From NCBI RefSeq assembly GCF_000337915.1, contig NZ_AOJE01000057.1:16719-80718 (forward strand): a DNA stretch of 64,000 nucleotides, given 5' to 3'. This document shows, one piece after another, positions 32,886 to 41,847 of the stretch; within the stretch, counting starts at the first letter, position 1, and every line of letters starts with the position of its first letter. A program made the translations under genes and the position numbers. Under the pieces are notes generated by a model. It did no database searches. It saw only the letters and a list, made by a program, of their open reading frames with translations, and was not told the DNA's origin. This DNA comes from Halorubrum saccharovorum DSM 1137. GTDB taxonomy: Archaea; Halobacteriota; Halobacteria; Halobacteriales; Haloferacaceae.

Positions 32886-34919
32886 TCAGATATGTTGCTC
32901 AACCGGCTCCAAGGCGTAGGACTCCTCCAGTTTATCCCGGCCGGTCAGGTTTGAATCCGCCATCGCCACAATCAGCTGGTAGCTTTCCAGGATTTCAGGA
33001 AGCTCCAACAAAAAGTCTGTAACGTCTGCTGCGTTCTCATCGTCCGGGCCATTCCCGTACGGCGAGTCAATCAGCAGCAATTTAAGCGGAACCGTCTCAC
33101 GCTCTTCCTCCAACTCTGCTAAAACCGTAGTGTGGAAAAGCAGCATATGTAGAAGGAGCTCTGCATCAGTCTGCCCCAACAGTCCTGGCGATTTCTGCGC
33201 GTTGTCTGTCCGGTGGATCGTGTAGCTGTACGAATCGCCTCTGTCGAAGCGGACACCGGTGGCATTGGCAAAGGTGCCGCGTGTGAAAATGTCCAAGAGG
33301 GATTCCATCCGTTCTTCCAGCCTGTTCTTCAACCGTCGACGGGCTTTCTTCCGCTCCTCGGATATAATGCTTTGATAGGACTCCAACGCATCCATACGTT
33401 GCTCCTTCCTCTGTCTTTCCTCGTCAATCTGGCTCCACTCCCACACCTGCCGGGCAACACCATGCAACGTGCCTTTCTTCGCGTCGATACTGAGTTCGAG
33501 GGAAGTATTCTTGTCCCGCAGATCTTCGATTTCCTGCTCTATCTTCTCCTTTTCACGCTTGTACTCTGCAAAGCCGGATTGCTCTTCCCGCGTTCTTACG
33601 GTTTCAAGTTGGTCCCTCTTCTCCTCCAGTTCTTCTTTCAAGAACTCGATCTCTCCCTCCAGTGTCCTCTGCCGGCTCTCCAATTCCTCCAGTTCTTCCT
33701 GCCTCTTCTCTCGCTCAATTACCTCGGCTTCCTCGTCAACCTCGGACACCGTTTCGTAACGGTTGTCTGGAACATCCTTTCCGCAGAGCGGGCAGTCGCC
33801 GTGGTCGTTGAAACGTTGCTGCTGCTCCGGGTCAACATCGCGGGTGCAGACTGGACACCGGTTCGGCAGCGAGATCAGCTGCTGAATCTCCTGTAAAGCA
33901 GGGGCAATCTCGTCGGTGGCGGTCTCATCCTTTAATTTTGATATCTCCTGTTTCACACTTCGGAACTCGTCCTCCTTCTCCTGGATACGAGACTGAATAT
34001 CCGATATCTCATCCTTCAAATCAATTTTCTCGGAGAGAGCCGAGTCCGCCTCGCTCTTATCAAGAAGTCGACCAAGTTCCTCCCGTCTTTCTACCTTCTC
34101 AGAAAGCTGGTTCTCTACCTGTTCCTGCTCCTCCCGCAGTTCCTGGATTTCGTCATTGATCCGTTTAGCCCGCTGCTTGTACTCCAGCAACCTAGTCTTC
34201 GCTTCCTGTTCCTCGTCCTCCAACTTACACTCCTCAAGTTCACTGCGTAACGCCCTATCCACCTTGGTGAGTTTGATACCGAACAGCAGATCGATCAGAT
34301 CCGTCGCCTCGTCCCAACCATAGAAGCTGCGGAGGTCACCGGAGATAACGCTGAACAAGGAGAATATGTTGAACCGGTCGAAACCCTGCTCATACAGCGG
34401 TGTAATGCCGATTAGGTCGTCGACTTCTGACTGGGTGCGTTGCTCCGCCTCGCTGTGTTCACTATCCTCCGGATTTTCGATGACGTTGGGCTTATTGTAG
34501 CCTTCATAGCTCTGATTCCGCTCCATCTCCCGGTGGACTAGGTAGTTGCGGCGGCCCTTCCGCCAGTACCCGTCGGTTTTCAGCTTCTTGTAGTTCCGGT
34601 TAATCGGTCTCGTGATCAATGGATCGTCATTGTCTCTGCCGAAAAGGTTGAACCGGGTGGCCTCAATGAAGCTGCTCTTCCCTTTCGAATTTCGTCCGTG
34701 AATGATGGTAGCCCGGTCAGAAATGGAAACGTCCAACTCATCGATGACTTTGAACCCTTCAATATCCATCCGGGTCAAGGAGACCAGCTCATCGTCAAAC
34801 TCGAGGTCCCGGTACTTAGCGTCGAAAAGGTCGATGAACTCGTCTACGTACTCGTCGTCGATTCCCTCATCTTCCCGTATCGACTGTTGGACTTCTTCCT
34901 TAATTCTGGGTTCAGACAT
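32886..34919 (-). CDS. SMC/Rad50-like coiled-coil ATPase, last gene of a four-gene operon
   Basis: The 677-residue protein has a Walker A motif GRNSKGKSS (residues 75-83) after a DIEGFKVIDELDV strand typical of SMC-like N domains. Long coiled coils follow (about 223-335 and 395-545), with two cysteine pairs at the turn (CPVC 355-358, CPLC 376-379) that suggest a zinc ribbon instead of the single CxxC hook of Rad50. Walker B is LLLIDSPYGNG (about 614-624). The ABC signature is not clear. It overlaps the preceding gene by 8 bp (ATGTCTGA). SMC-like ATPases of this kind occur in several defence systems, which fits the operon. Confidence 0.82.
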   Translation of the reverse strand: MSEPRIKEEVQQSIREDEGIDDEYVDEFIDLFDAKYRDLEFDDELVSLTRMDIEGFKVIDELDVSISDRATIIHGRNSKGKSSFIEATRFNLFGRDNDDPLITRPINRNYKKLKTDGYWRKGRRNYLVHREMERNQSYEGYNKPNVIENPEDSEHSEAEQRTQSEVDDLIGITPLYEQGFDRFNIFSLFSVISGDLRSFYGWDEATDLIDLLFGIKLTKVDRALRSELEECKLEDEEQEAKTRLLEYKQRAKRINDEIQELREEQEQVENQLSEKVERREELGRLLDKSEADSALSEKIDLKDEISDIQSRIQEKEDEFRSVKQEISKLKDETATDEIAPALQEIQQLISLPNRCPVCTRDVDPEQQQRFNDHGDCPLCGKDVPDNRYETVSEVDEEAEVIEREKRQEELEELESRQRTLEGEIEFLKEELEEKRDQLETVRTREEQSGFAEYKREKEKIEQEIEDLRDKNTSLELSIDAKKGTLHGVARQVWEWSQIDEERQRKEQRMDALESYQSIISEERKKARRRLKNRLEERMESLLDIFTRGTFANATGVRFDRGDSYSYTIHRTDNAQKSPGLLGQTDAELLLHMLLFHTTVLAELEEERETVPLKLLLIDSPYGNGPDDENAADVTDFLLELPEILESYQLIVAMADSNLTGRDKLEESYALEPVEQHI

Positions 34920-35838
34920 GGCCTATCTCTCCTCCAGTAGAAATCGTGATCCAGGGTTCAGAATCATACTTCACTCGTCTCCCTCTTAACAGCAGGTCCC
35001 GGTCCTCTGCTTCCTTGACCGGGTCCAAGTCCATGATGTATTCGTGGAGTTCTTCCACGGTCATGTGACCGAACTGGAGGACGACGTGGTCAATTGCATC
35101 CTCCCAGTCCGACAAGACCTCTGTCTCCAATGATTCAAGCCGGGAAGCGAAACGGTCCATCACCACTTCACCCGACCGTCCCAGTGTGATCCGGTACCGG
35201 CAGTTCTCCTCGTTTATTTCCGGTGTTTCCACCTTCGCCATCACCTCCTCATCAATCAGGTTGGAGGCGTAGAGTCGGCGTTTATCTTCTTCCAATGTCT
35301 TGGCGAAAGGCCCGGAGCTCCGCATCCGGTATGTGTAGCGGAATCCGGTTTTCTCCAACTTGCCGTGATCGTATGGCGCAGTGTCACGGTCCATTCGGTT
35401 CTGGTCTGCGAGCTCTTGGTTCACCAGGTAGACCAGTTTCTGGAACTTGTACCGGCTGTCAATCCCTTGAGAAAGCGTTTCGGGGTTTTCCGAGCAGGAG
35501 TGAACCAGTTTAAGCAGCATCGTTAGATCCAGAATCTCGTTAACCGAGTACCGGATCTCATTCCAGCTCTGGTAGACTTCGTCGAAAGGAATCTCTCCGG
35601 AACTGAAGTCCTGGACGACGTCTTCCCCGATGCCAGCCTCCTCTAGATAGCTGAGTACCTCCTCGTGGGTGAAGACATCCTGCTTCAGGTGCTCTAAATA
35701 CTCTTCATCGTACTGGCTGAACGCGGCTTCCTGCCGAGATGAAATCCTCTGAGCGGTATCAACGAACTCCTGCCGCTCCGTGCGCGAAAGATCCAACCAC
35801 TGCGACACTCTGAGCAAGGCTTTTTCGTGGCGAGCCAT
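34912..35838 (-). CDS. YwgA/Panacea-like protein in the SMC operon
   Basis: The 308-residue protein starts MARHEKALLRVSQWLDLSR. Around residues 130-190 it reads SRYKFQKLVYLVNQE followed by a TGFRYTYRMRSSGPFAKTLEEDKRRLYASNLI segment, which resembles the YwgA or Panacea-type (DUF4065-like) fold seen in phage and toxin-linked proteins. The rest is helical. The stop of the upstream gene is at 35840, one base before this ATG, so translation is probably coupled. No catalytic site is evident. Confidence 0.65.
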   Translation of the reverse strand: MARHEKALLRVSQWLDLSRTERQEFVDTAQRISSRQEAAFSQYDEEYLEHLKQDVFTHEEVLSYLEEAGIGEDVVQDFSSGEIPFDEVYQSWNEIRYSVNEILDLTMLLKLVHSCSENPETLSQGIDSRYKFQKLVYLVNQELADQNRMDRDTAPYDHGKLEKTGFRYTYRMRSSGPFAKTLEEDKRRLYASNLIDEEVMAKVETPEINEENCRYRITLGRSGEVVMDRFASRLESLETEVLSDWEDAIDHVVLQFGHMTVEELHEYIMDLDPVKEAEDRDLLLRGRRVKYDSEPWITISTGGEIGHV

Positions 35839-35839
35839 G

Positions 35840-36367
35840 CTAATTCTCCACCCTGTGGTAGGCGCCTTCGCACCATCTGAAAACCCAGGAACGAGCAGAT
35901 AGGCCGCTGCACTCCGGACAAATCGTCCTGAAGTAATCCCTGGCCTCATCCATGATTTCTTCCTTCGATGAAGCTCTTTCAATAGGACGCTGAATCATAT
36001 CGAGTTTTTGTCCCGGGTTCGAGTGCTCTGAATCGTCAATAATGGCTACTATGCGGGAGGATTTAGGAATCGTTGTCCCATTGAGATAGTCCTCCATCTT
36101 AGTTCCAATAACTAGGTCACAGTGAACCAGAATCAAGCTGTTAGGGATGATCTCCTTGTCTCTCTCGATACTGGCTTTGGGCAACCGTTGAGTGTCGGCC
36201 GAGAGGTCATTATCGATGTGTCGACCTTCGCCGTTTACGTGCTCACAATCTACGACCTCTTCCATGATGCCGCCCATCGGTTCGCCAAAGCAGGTATCTG
36301 AGTCTACCAGAAACAGAACCATCTCCGTATGAGGCCAGACAGACTCGACATCTACAGGTTCATCCAT
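35840..36367 (-). CDS. Unknown protein with C-terminal cysteine pairs in the SMC operon
   Basis: The 175-residue protein starts MDEPVDVESVWPHTEMVLF. Its pattern of hydrophobic strands ending in acidic residues (MVLFLVDSD, LILVHCD, IVAIIDDSE) suggests a Rossmann or receiver-like fold. The C terminus has CPECSGLSARSWVFRWC, a possible zinc site. Its start overlaps the stop of the membrane protein gene by 8 bp (ATGGATGA). I recognise no family. Confidence 0.6.
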   Translation of the reverse strand: MDEPVDVESVWPHTEMVLFLVDSDTCFGEPMGGIMEEVVDCEHVNGEGRHIDNDLSADTQRLPKASIERDKEIIPNSLILVHCDLVIGTKMEDYLNGTTIPKSSRIVAIIDDSEHSNPGQKLDMIQRPIERASSKEEIMDEARDYFRTICPECSGLSARSWVFRWCEGAYHRVEN

Positions 36368-37163
36368 GATTGGCTATCTTCTTTATCCGCTTAATTACTG
36401 AATTAAGCTCCTGTCTCCGATCTTTTAATTCTTGCTGCTCTGGGGATTGCGAATCTCCGGCGATCAGATGCTTCGATGGCTCTGGTCGACCTCGGAGATC
36501 ATCCAAACAAGCCTCAACATCCTGAGCTAGCCTTGCTCCGTCCTGAGTTTTCGCCTTCTTTAGCACATCCGCAGTCTCTTGCATCGATTCTTCCAGTGCT
36601 TTGTACCTCCCGGTCAAATCGATCGGCGGTAGCTCGGTTTTCTCTAGGAACTTCTTCGCCTTGATTACCTCTTCAGAGGCCTCCTCAAACTGGTAGTAGT
36701 CATCTGGGGCGTCGATCTCGTAACGGTCGAAGTAGAACAGAATCAAAAATCCGAAGAGAACACCGATACAAAGACCCACCCAGATCTCTTCGTTGGTCGG
36801 GGTTAGCGGCGTCTGGTAAACCCAGATATGGAGCAAAAACCCGATCGCAGTCGCTAATTCACCGAGGAACAGATAACCTACTGCGATAAAAGCAGGGACA
36901 AAATCCGTGTGTAGAATGGAGGAGAACGAGTCCTTAGCGGCACTCCGTGATATGAGATATGCGCCGAGACCAGTTACAATGGCGCCAACAGTGAGCACCT
37001 CGGTAAACTGAGGCACTACACTAGTATCTAGTAAACCTTCCGAGGTGAAGCTGAAAAGGCCGAGAAGGAATACACCTTCTAGGATAATAGCGTAGAAGAT
37101 ACGACGAGGTGGACCTCCAAACGTAAAGCAGTCCAAATAAAGAGAAAGCCAGTTATCAGACAT
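36360..37163 (-). CDS. Membrane protein with cytoplasmic coiled coil, first gene of the SMC operon
   Basis: The 267-residue protein starts MSDNWLSLYLDCFTFGG. It has about four to five transmembrane helices (IFYAIILEGVFLLGLF, VLTVGAIVTGLGAYLI, PAFIAVGYLFLGELATAIGF, WVGLCIGVLFGFLILFYF). A charged C-terminal half of about 110 residues follows and probably forms helices in the cytoplasm. It opens the operon and could be the effector or anchor. The longer open frame to 37286 is not supported. Confidence 0.65.
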   Translation of the reverse strand: MSDNWLSLYLDCFTFGGPPRRIFYAIILEGVFLLGLFSFTSEGLLDTSVVPQFTEVLTVGAIVTGLGAYLISRSAAKDSFSSILHTDFVPAFIAVGYLFLGELATAIGFLLHIWVYQTPLTPTNEEIWVGLCIGVLFGFLILFYFDRYEIDAPDDYYQFEEASEEVIKAKKFLEKTELPPIDLTGRYKALEESMQETADVLKKAKTQDGARLAQDVEACLDDLRGRPEPSKHLIAGDSQSPEQQELKDRRQELNSVIKRIKKIANHG

Positions 37164-37265
37164 TTTCCAGCAGTATATGAAGTCTCCGCCTGTGATTAAC
37201 CCATTGGAAAGACCATCCCGTGATTGACTCTCTCCGCTAGTTTGTTTATACGTCAATTTTCCGTA
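37164..37265. promoter_or_regulatory. Intergenic promoter region upstream of the SMC operon
   Basis: This AT-richer stretch separates the operon start at 37163 from a broken gene on the other strand. TTCATATACTGC lies just upstream on the minus strand and is a possible TATA region. No clear dyad of the GGGTG type is present, unlike the neighbouring plasmid genes. Confidence 0.3.
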
Positions 37266-37662
37266 TGTGCTGAAAAGAGGGTACATCGCAACCGTGCTCG
37301 GTAAAATACAGTCTGGATTGACTCATCAATATGCCAAAATCTGGGACGAAGTAACCGAGACCAGCGAATACACTGCGGGCGGGGTCTCACGGACAGTGTA
37401 CTAGTTCCGCAACGACAGCAGGCGGATGGTAGACTACTCTCCGCTCGAAACTCTGCTGATGAACGCACAGGCCAAAAATGAGTTCTCAAAAGACGTCGTT
37501 GATTACGTCTTCCTCCACGAAGTCGGACACGAACAAATGAGCTTCATGGGAAGAGCTCTGTTCTGGGCGATCTACCTGAGCTCGGGACTGCTCCTCATCG
37601 CAGATGTGATAGCATCACTAACACCCTGTTGGAAGCAGTCAAATGTGTACCGTCCATTGTGA
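37266..37662 (+). pseudogene. Broken membrane metalloprotease-like gene
   Basis: One plus-strand frame reads VLKRGYIATVLGKIQSGLTH, meets a TAG near 37400, then continues MVDYSPLETLLMNAQAKNEF and VFLHEVGHEQM, followed by two hydrophobic segments. HEVGH fits the HExxH zinc site of M48 or similar peptidases. The fragment is far shorter than such enzymes, so it is probably a remnant. Confidence 0.45.
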
Positions 37663-37713
37663 TGAGTAGGAGGAGAGTGAGCAAGACTCGGTGTGTCCCC
37701 TATCTGTAGGGAA

Positions 37714-38658
37714 TCAGTAGTTCACCAAGTCGAAGAGCAGTGCTTTCACATGCGATTCGAGGTCCCCGTTGACGCTCCCAGCCGGCCGGCGTGCGCGTAC
37801 GTCCCCGTACCGGTCGATATCGGTTTCAATGCGATACGTTAACGACCGCTCTCCAGCGCCATCTTGGAGATCAATGACGACGGCACGATTCTCGACGATC
37901 CGCCGAAGGCGCCCCGTCTTGCGGTCCAGTGTCACCTCGATCCAGCAGTCGCCGAACCCCGATATGGGCGCGAACGGCAGTGGGACGACCTGTGCGTACG
38001 CGTCTGCTCCAACGAGGCGGTAGGTGATGGTCTCGTCGTCGGCAGCGGTTCGCGTCCAGTCGGTCTGGTGAGGGCGGACGAGATCACGACGGACTGGCTC
38101 GGAGGCCCGCTCGTAGTCACCATCGGGGATGTGTCCACTCCGATTGTCTGAGACGCGTACAGCGCCTCCTGCTGGTGTCGGCGCGTCGTGGTCATAGAGC
38201 CAAGCTCCGTCGGTGATGTAGCGGACGTTTGTCAACGGAAGGTCGTAGCCGTCATCCAACACTCGGTTGTAGTGAAGGAGCGCCCATAACGTCTGGTGTG
38301 GCGTGACGTACTCCCTGTCGGGGGCGTCCGCGAGACGGTTGCTCTGTGTTAGCGGCGTCTCAAATGTCGTCAGCGTATGGAGATGCCGTCGACGGGAGGG
38401 TTGATGCCAGAGTTTGCGGACATCGAGGTCATACGGCGTCTCACCGGTCCAATCGTCCAGCACCCGCACGTTCGTGACCGCTCTGTGGTCGGCAGCATGG
38501 CGGTGTTGAGCAGCCGCCGTGATAGACTCACGCGGCGACTCACCCGTCGGGAGCGCTGGGTCGTACGGACGAATGTCCGCAATCCGGAGACCACCGTACC
38601 CCGTGACCGTCCCGAGAGTCGTTATGCCTGCCCCGGCGAGAAACCGGCGGCGGTTCAT
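37714..38658 (-). CDS. Tat-exported protein of unknown function
   Basis: The 314-residue protein starts MNRRRFLAGAGITTLGTVTG, a clear twin-arginine signal without an evident lipobox cysteine. The mature part is mixed beta with many Arg and Asp residues. No domain is recognised. Its start overlaps the stop of the upstream lipoprotein gene (ATGA), so the two are co-translated. Confidence 0.65.
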   Translation of the reverse strand: MNRRRFLAGAGITTLGTVTGYGGLRIADIRPYDPALPTGESPRESITAAAQHRHAADHRAVTNVRVLDDWTGETPYDLDVRKLWHQPSRRRHLHTLTTFETPLTQSNRLADAPDREYVTPHQTLWALLHYNRVLDDGYDLPLTNVRYITDGAWLYDHDAPTPAGGAVRVSDNRSGHIPDGDYERASEPVRRDLVRPHQTDWTRTAADDETITYRLVGADAYAQVVPLPFAPISGFGDCWIEVTLDRKTGRLRRIVENRAVVIDLQDGAGERSLTYRIETDIDRYGDVRARRPAGSVNGDLESHVKALLFDLVNY

Positions 38659-39092
38659 CTACCAGCCTCCGAACGAGTCGTCTCTGGGTGCCACTCAGCG
38701 ACCGCCAGCGTGTCCTGCTGCTCCGGGCCCTCCCAGACTACATGGGTCGTCTCTGGGGCCGGTATCCTGTGCCGCAGCGTCGCTCCGGGTGTGAGTGGGA
38801 ACTCAGAGACCGTGTCGGTATCCCCGGGGTCGACCCACACTGTCTCTACGCGTTCGGGGTCTGGTGTCACCACGTGGAGTCGCCCGGTGTTTTCGGCCGT
38901 CAGGCGGTTGCCACGGTCGAACGTTACGATGAGTGTAGACCGGTCAGGATCCCAGTCGAAAGCGACGAAGACGTTCGGAGCACTAGATGGATAGGACTCC
39001 GTGGAGGGGCCACTCGGTGCGAGCGAGCACCCGGCGAGTGCCGTGGTAAGTATGGCTCCCCCCGTTGTGAGAAGTGCGCGTCTGGAGGGCAT
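38655..39092 (-). CDS. Tat lipoprotein of unknown function
   Basis: The 145-residue protein starts MPSRRALLTTGGAILTTALAGCS, a twin-arginine signal with a lipobox cysteine. The mature region is beta-rich (VFVAFDWDPDRSTLIVTFDRG) and resembles small Ig-like surface domains. The start is chosen for the Tat motif; the frame is open much further upstream. It forms an operon with 37714-38658. Confidence 0.7.
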   Translation of the reverse strand: MPSRRALLTTGGAILTTALAGCSLAPSGPSTESYPSSAPNVFVAFDWDPDRSTLIVTFDRGNRLTAENTGRLHVVTPDPERVETVWVDPGDTDTVSEFPLTPGATLRHRIPAPETTHVVWEGPEQQDTLAVAEWHPETTRSEAGR

Positions 39093-39242
39093 ACTATCAC
39101 TCGAACTCGACAGGGTCATAGGCTTTTTGTACACTTTTTTGAGCGAGAAAATCCAGCTTTGTTGGACGTTGCGATGATCGAAGTAGTAGCCTTGGGCCCT
39201 TCCTGACAGCCCAAATTCGTGGGGGTCTATTGAAGCGTAGTA

Positions 39243-39258
39243 GATTTCAATAGAGCCG
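39243..39258. mobile_element. Solo IS6-like end
   Basis: GATTTCAATAGAGCC is a variant of the terminal repeat seen at 46912 (GGCTCTATTGAAATCC), here in reverse orientation. No partner end is visible nearby, so it is a relic. Confidence 0.4.
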
Positions 39259-39303
39259 ATGGCGTTTAATTCGGAAAAAGGCGAAACGGGTTCTCTCACC
39301 GGT

Positions 39304-39513
39304 TCAGTCACACCTGTGATGTCGAATCCGTTCTGGAAGTCCGACCTTCCCACAGACGGGACACTCCCGCAGCGGTGTCGGCGGGAGGTCGTTCCAGGCG
39401 TCCAGCGCGGCGTCGAGCTGTGCTTCCACGCTTGGGGAGTCGGTTGTGCGGCGGGCTTCGCGGAGGTGAATGCGAAGCCGTTCACGGGCCGTGAGTGTCG
39501 TGTCGTCGGTCAT
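39304..39513 (-). CDS. Small zinc-finger protein paired with an HNH gene (copy 2)
   Basis: The 69-residue protein starts MTDDTTLTARERLRIHLREA and ends LPPTPLRECPVCGKVGLPERIRHHRC. It is a paralogue of 10699-10941 with the same zinc-finger tail. It lies downstream of the HNH gene at 39580 with its own leader dyad at 39535-39558. Confidence 0.7.
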   Translation of the reverse strand: MTDDTTLTARERLRIHLREARRTTDSPSVEAQLDAALDAWNDLPPTPLRECPVCGKVGLPERIRHHRCD

Positions 39514-39534
39514 TGTGGGACGGGATCGCTGGTG

Positions 39535-39558
39535 GCCCCGCCACCCATTGCCGGGGGC
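39535..39558 (-). promoter_or_regulatory. GGGTG-loop dyad before the zinc-finger gene at 39513
   Basis: Coding strand: GTTGCTC, a GCCCC / GGGGC stem and a loop containing AATGGGTGG. Confidence 0.55.
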
Positions 39559-39579
39559 GAGCAACACCACCGGGTGCGG

Positions 39580-40713
39580 TTAGCGAATATCGGGCTGAAG
39601 CGGGGCGAACTCCTCCCATCGCATATGGTGGCGCTGACAGAGCGTGATCAGGTTCTCCAGCCGGTTTGCCCGCTCGTAGTCGAGGACGCCGTCGGCGTCG
39701 ATGAATGTGCCAAGCGGCGTAATGTGGTGGACGTTCAGGTCACGGTCCCAGCGCTCGCGATGGGTCTTACGGTCGATGGGACAGCCCGGCATCTGGCACT
39801 CGAAGCCGTCCCGTTCTAGGGCACGTTTGCGCTGCTTGTACCAGTTTGGGCCGTATGAGATATCCCCATAACCACCCTTCCAAGTGGGATGCTCTGGGCC
39901 ACTCGGCTGGCCGCGATATTCCATCCCGGCTGCCTCCACAGCCTGCTTCCATGATCCATACCGTCGGATGTACGGGTAGATCGTGACCTCCCCGTGTTCT
40001 CTCATATCCACAGTTGAGGGGACATATCCCAGTTCATCGCGGAGCCGAGTGAGCTCGGTCAGTAACTCTTTGTCCGGAATATTTCGCCGCGTATGTGGGT
40101 CAAAACCCGCCTCCTGAAGTGCAGCGTTCCAACTACCGAATCGCCGCTGTGCGACTTTTGTTGCGTACTCTCCTTGTTTATCCATTTCGTAGGCGGTTGG
40201 TGGCCGCCCAAGGTCCTCTGCGAGAGCCTGAATTGCCGTGAGTACTTCTTGCGGTGTGACCTTGGTTGATTTCGTCGTCGATAGCTCTGCAGCGTCCAGT
40301 CCGGTATTCCACGATCCGAATCGCCGTTTCACCACCGCTGGAGATACTTCCCCATGTGCCTTCATTTCCGATACTGACGGAGAGTGACCGAGCATCTCAG
40401 CCACGCGCTGTAACTCGTCGATTACCTCCGTTTCTGAGTAGGAATGATCGAGTGGTTCAAGTCCAGCTTCCCGCAGTCCTTCTTGCCAACTCCCGAACGT
40501 TGATTGAACGGCACCAGCTGTGAACTCCGTCTCTTCTTCAACCTCAGGTTGCATCGGCGTTCGGCCTTTTTGTTCGGCGACGCGTCTGAGCTCCTCAATG
40601 ATGTGATCCGGTGTGATTGACCGCTTGTGGCCTGCCACGTGGCCGGCAATCTCGACGTTCGTTTCGAACGATTCGCCGCAGATGTCGCACGTGTAGTCTC
40701 CTTCGACTTTCAT
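39580..40713 (-). CDS. C2H2-finger HNH endonuclease with four homing-associated repeats
   Basis: The 377-residue protein starts MKVEGDYTCDICGESF, a C2H2 finger (CDICGESFETNVEIAGHVAGH). Four homing-endonuclease-associated repeats and an HNH nuclease follow (CQMPGCPIDRKTH, NVHHITPLGTF, NLITLCQRHHMRWE). The open frame to 40905 runs through the leader dyad and GC-rich repeat and is not translated sequence. It is a paralogue of 10958-11782 with two more repeats. Confidence 0.86.
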   Translation of the reverse strand: MKVEGDYTCDICGESFETNVEIAGHVAGHKRSITPDHIIEELRRVAEQKGRTPMQPEVEEETEFTAGAVQSTFGSWQEGLREAGLEPLDHSYSETEVIDELQRVAEMLGHSPSVSEMKAHGEVSPAVVKRRFGSWNTGLDAAELSTTKSTKVTPQEVLTAIQALAEDLGRPPTAYEMDKQGEYATKVAQRRFGSWNAALQEAGFDPHTRRNIPDKELLTELTRLRDELGYVPSTVDMREHGEVTIYPYIRRYGSWKQAVEAAGMEYRGQPSGPEHPTWKGGYGDISYGPNWYKQRKRALERDGFECQMPGCPIDRKTHRERWDRDLNVHHITPLGTFIDADGVLDYERANRLENLITLCQRHHMRWEEFAPLQPDIR

Positions 40714-40735
40714 GCGTAGCTCCGAGCGTTGGGCA

Positions 40736-40760
40736 CGCCCGCACCCCTCGTGGGGTCGGA
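40736..40760 (-). promoter_or_regulatory. GGGTG-loop dyad before the HNH gene at 40713
   Basis: Coding strand: GTTTGTCCGA, CCCC, loop ACGAGGGGTGC, GGGCG. The start codon is 23 bp downstream. Confidence 0.6.
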
Positions 40761-40823
40761 CAAACACGCCCGGTCGCGCACCGTTTCCCCCGATTTCAGG
40801 GATAAATCTCAGACCGGGTCTCA

Positions 40824-40884
40824 AGGTTGTGGCTGCGCGCGCAGCGAAGCGAGCACGGAGCGGAGGGTGGGGCGGCGGGGTCAG
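40824..40884. repeat. GC-rich 3' repeat, copy 1 (after the OB-fold gene)
   Basis: The plus strand reads GGTTGTGGCTGCGCGCGCAG, a variable bit, GCGAGCACGGAGCGG and GGGCGGCGGGG. The same blocks occur at 48663-48728 after the TFB gene. A T-run on the minus strand lies between this block and the upstream stop codon and may terminate transcription. Confidence 0.7.
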
Positions 40885-40926
40885 GGTCGGTCCGGCACAC
40901 AGCAAAAAAGAGGCTGCTCCGATTGG

Positions 40927-41826
40927 CTATTCGTCCCACCAGCGGCCGCGCTCCGGGAAATGAAGGGTTGACCAGCCAGTGACGGCTAGTGAGACGCGTC
41001 CATCGTACCAATTTCTCGCTGCTCCGTGGATACGCACCCGTTCACCTTCTTCGACCCAGGGGGCATTCGATTTCTCCCAGATCGTCACCTTCGTTTGCCC
41101 GCTTTCGTCTGCGATGAGGCCAACTTGAGCGATGGCTGGAGAGTCACTATCCCAAAGCACCTCGATTTGACCGTCGACACTCACCTCCTTGCGATCGACG
41201 TCCTCGAGTTTCCCGATGGGAACCACGTGTCCCGGCGCCGTCTGTAGCTCCTCGAACACCCGCACGACCGCGCTTGTCAGGTCCCGGCCGTCGACGACCG
41301 CGTCGGCCAGGCGTCGACTGATCGCCGCCCGCGACCAGCCAGCCAACCGCGTCGCGAGTCGGTCCGCTTCCGTGTTCACCGTCGCCAGTTCATCCTGGGA
41401 GAGTTCCGCTCGGGGATCATCCCGTTCGGGGTCGGCCATCGGGTCTACGCTCGCGGCCCGCTGCTGGAACTCCTGCCGGCGCTGCCTGCTCCCGTGCGCG
41501 GCGACTTCTCGCGTGCGCTGCGCCCGACTATCCTGCGTGCCCAACTCGGCCTGGGCACTAATGCGCGCCAGTTCGGCTTCGCGCGCCCGAATGCGCTCTT
41601 CCTGTTCGAGAGTGACACCGTGAATCCGGTCCTCGCTGGTGTCTGCGATCCCGTCCGGGTGGTTCGCATCCACCTTCGCCTGCGTCTCCTGCTCGACCGC
41701 CGCCTCGAACGCCGGCGTCTCGTCGACGACCGGGAAGCCGTCTTCATCGACCGCCTGCTCGTCCGTGTTCTCGAATGCCTGTTCATCCACCGTAACGACC
41801 TTTCCGCTAGCGTTGTTACTAGACAT
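40927..41826 (-). CDS. OB-fold (RPA-like) single-stranded DNA-binding protein
   Basis: The 299-residue protein starts MSSNNASGKVVTVDEQ. The N-terminal two thirds is acidic and helical. The C-terminal domain (from about residue 205, VDGQIEVLWDSDSPAIAQVGLIAD, then TKVTIWEKSN and VRIHGAARNWYDGRVSLAV) is an OB fold like those of haloarchaeal RPA. It probably binds single-stranded DNA in plasmid replication or repair. It shares its N-terminal peptide and its downstream repeat with the unrelated TFB at 48772-49851. Confidence 0.75.
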   Translation of the reverse strand: MSSNNASGKVVTVDEQAFENTDEQAVDEDGFPVVDETPAFEAAVEQETQAKVDANHPDGIADTSEDRIHGVTLEQEERIRAREAELARISAQAELGTQDSRAQRTREVAAHGSRQRRQEFQQRAASVDPMADPERDDPRAELSQDELATVNTEADRLATRLAGWSRAAISRRLADAVVDGRDLTSAVVRVFEELQTAPGHVVPIGKLEDVDRKEVSVDGQIEVLWDSDSPAIAQVGLIADESGQTKVTIWEKSNAPWVEEGERVRIHGAARNWYDGRVSLAVTGWSTLHFPERGRWWDE

Positions 41827-41847
41827 TGGAATCACACCAGATTCCGA

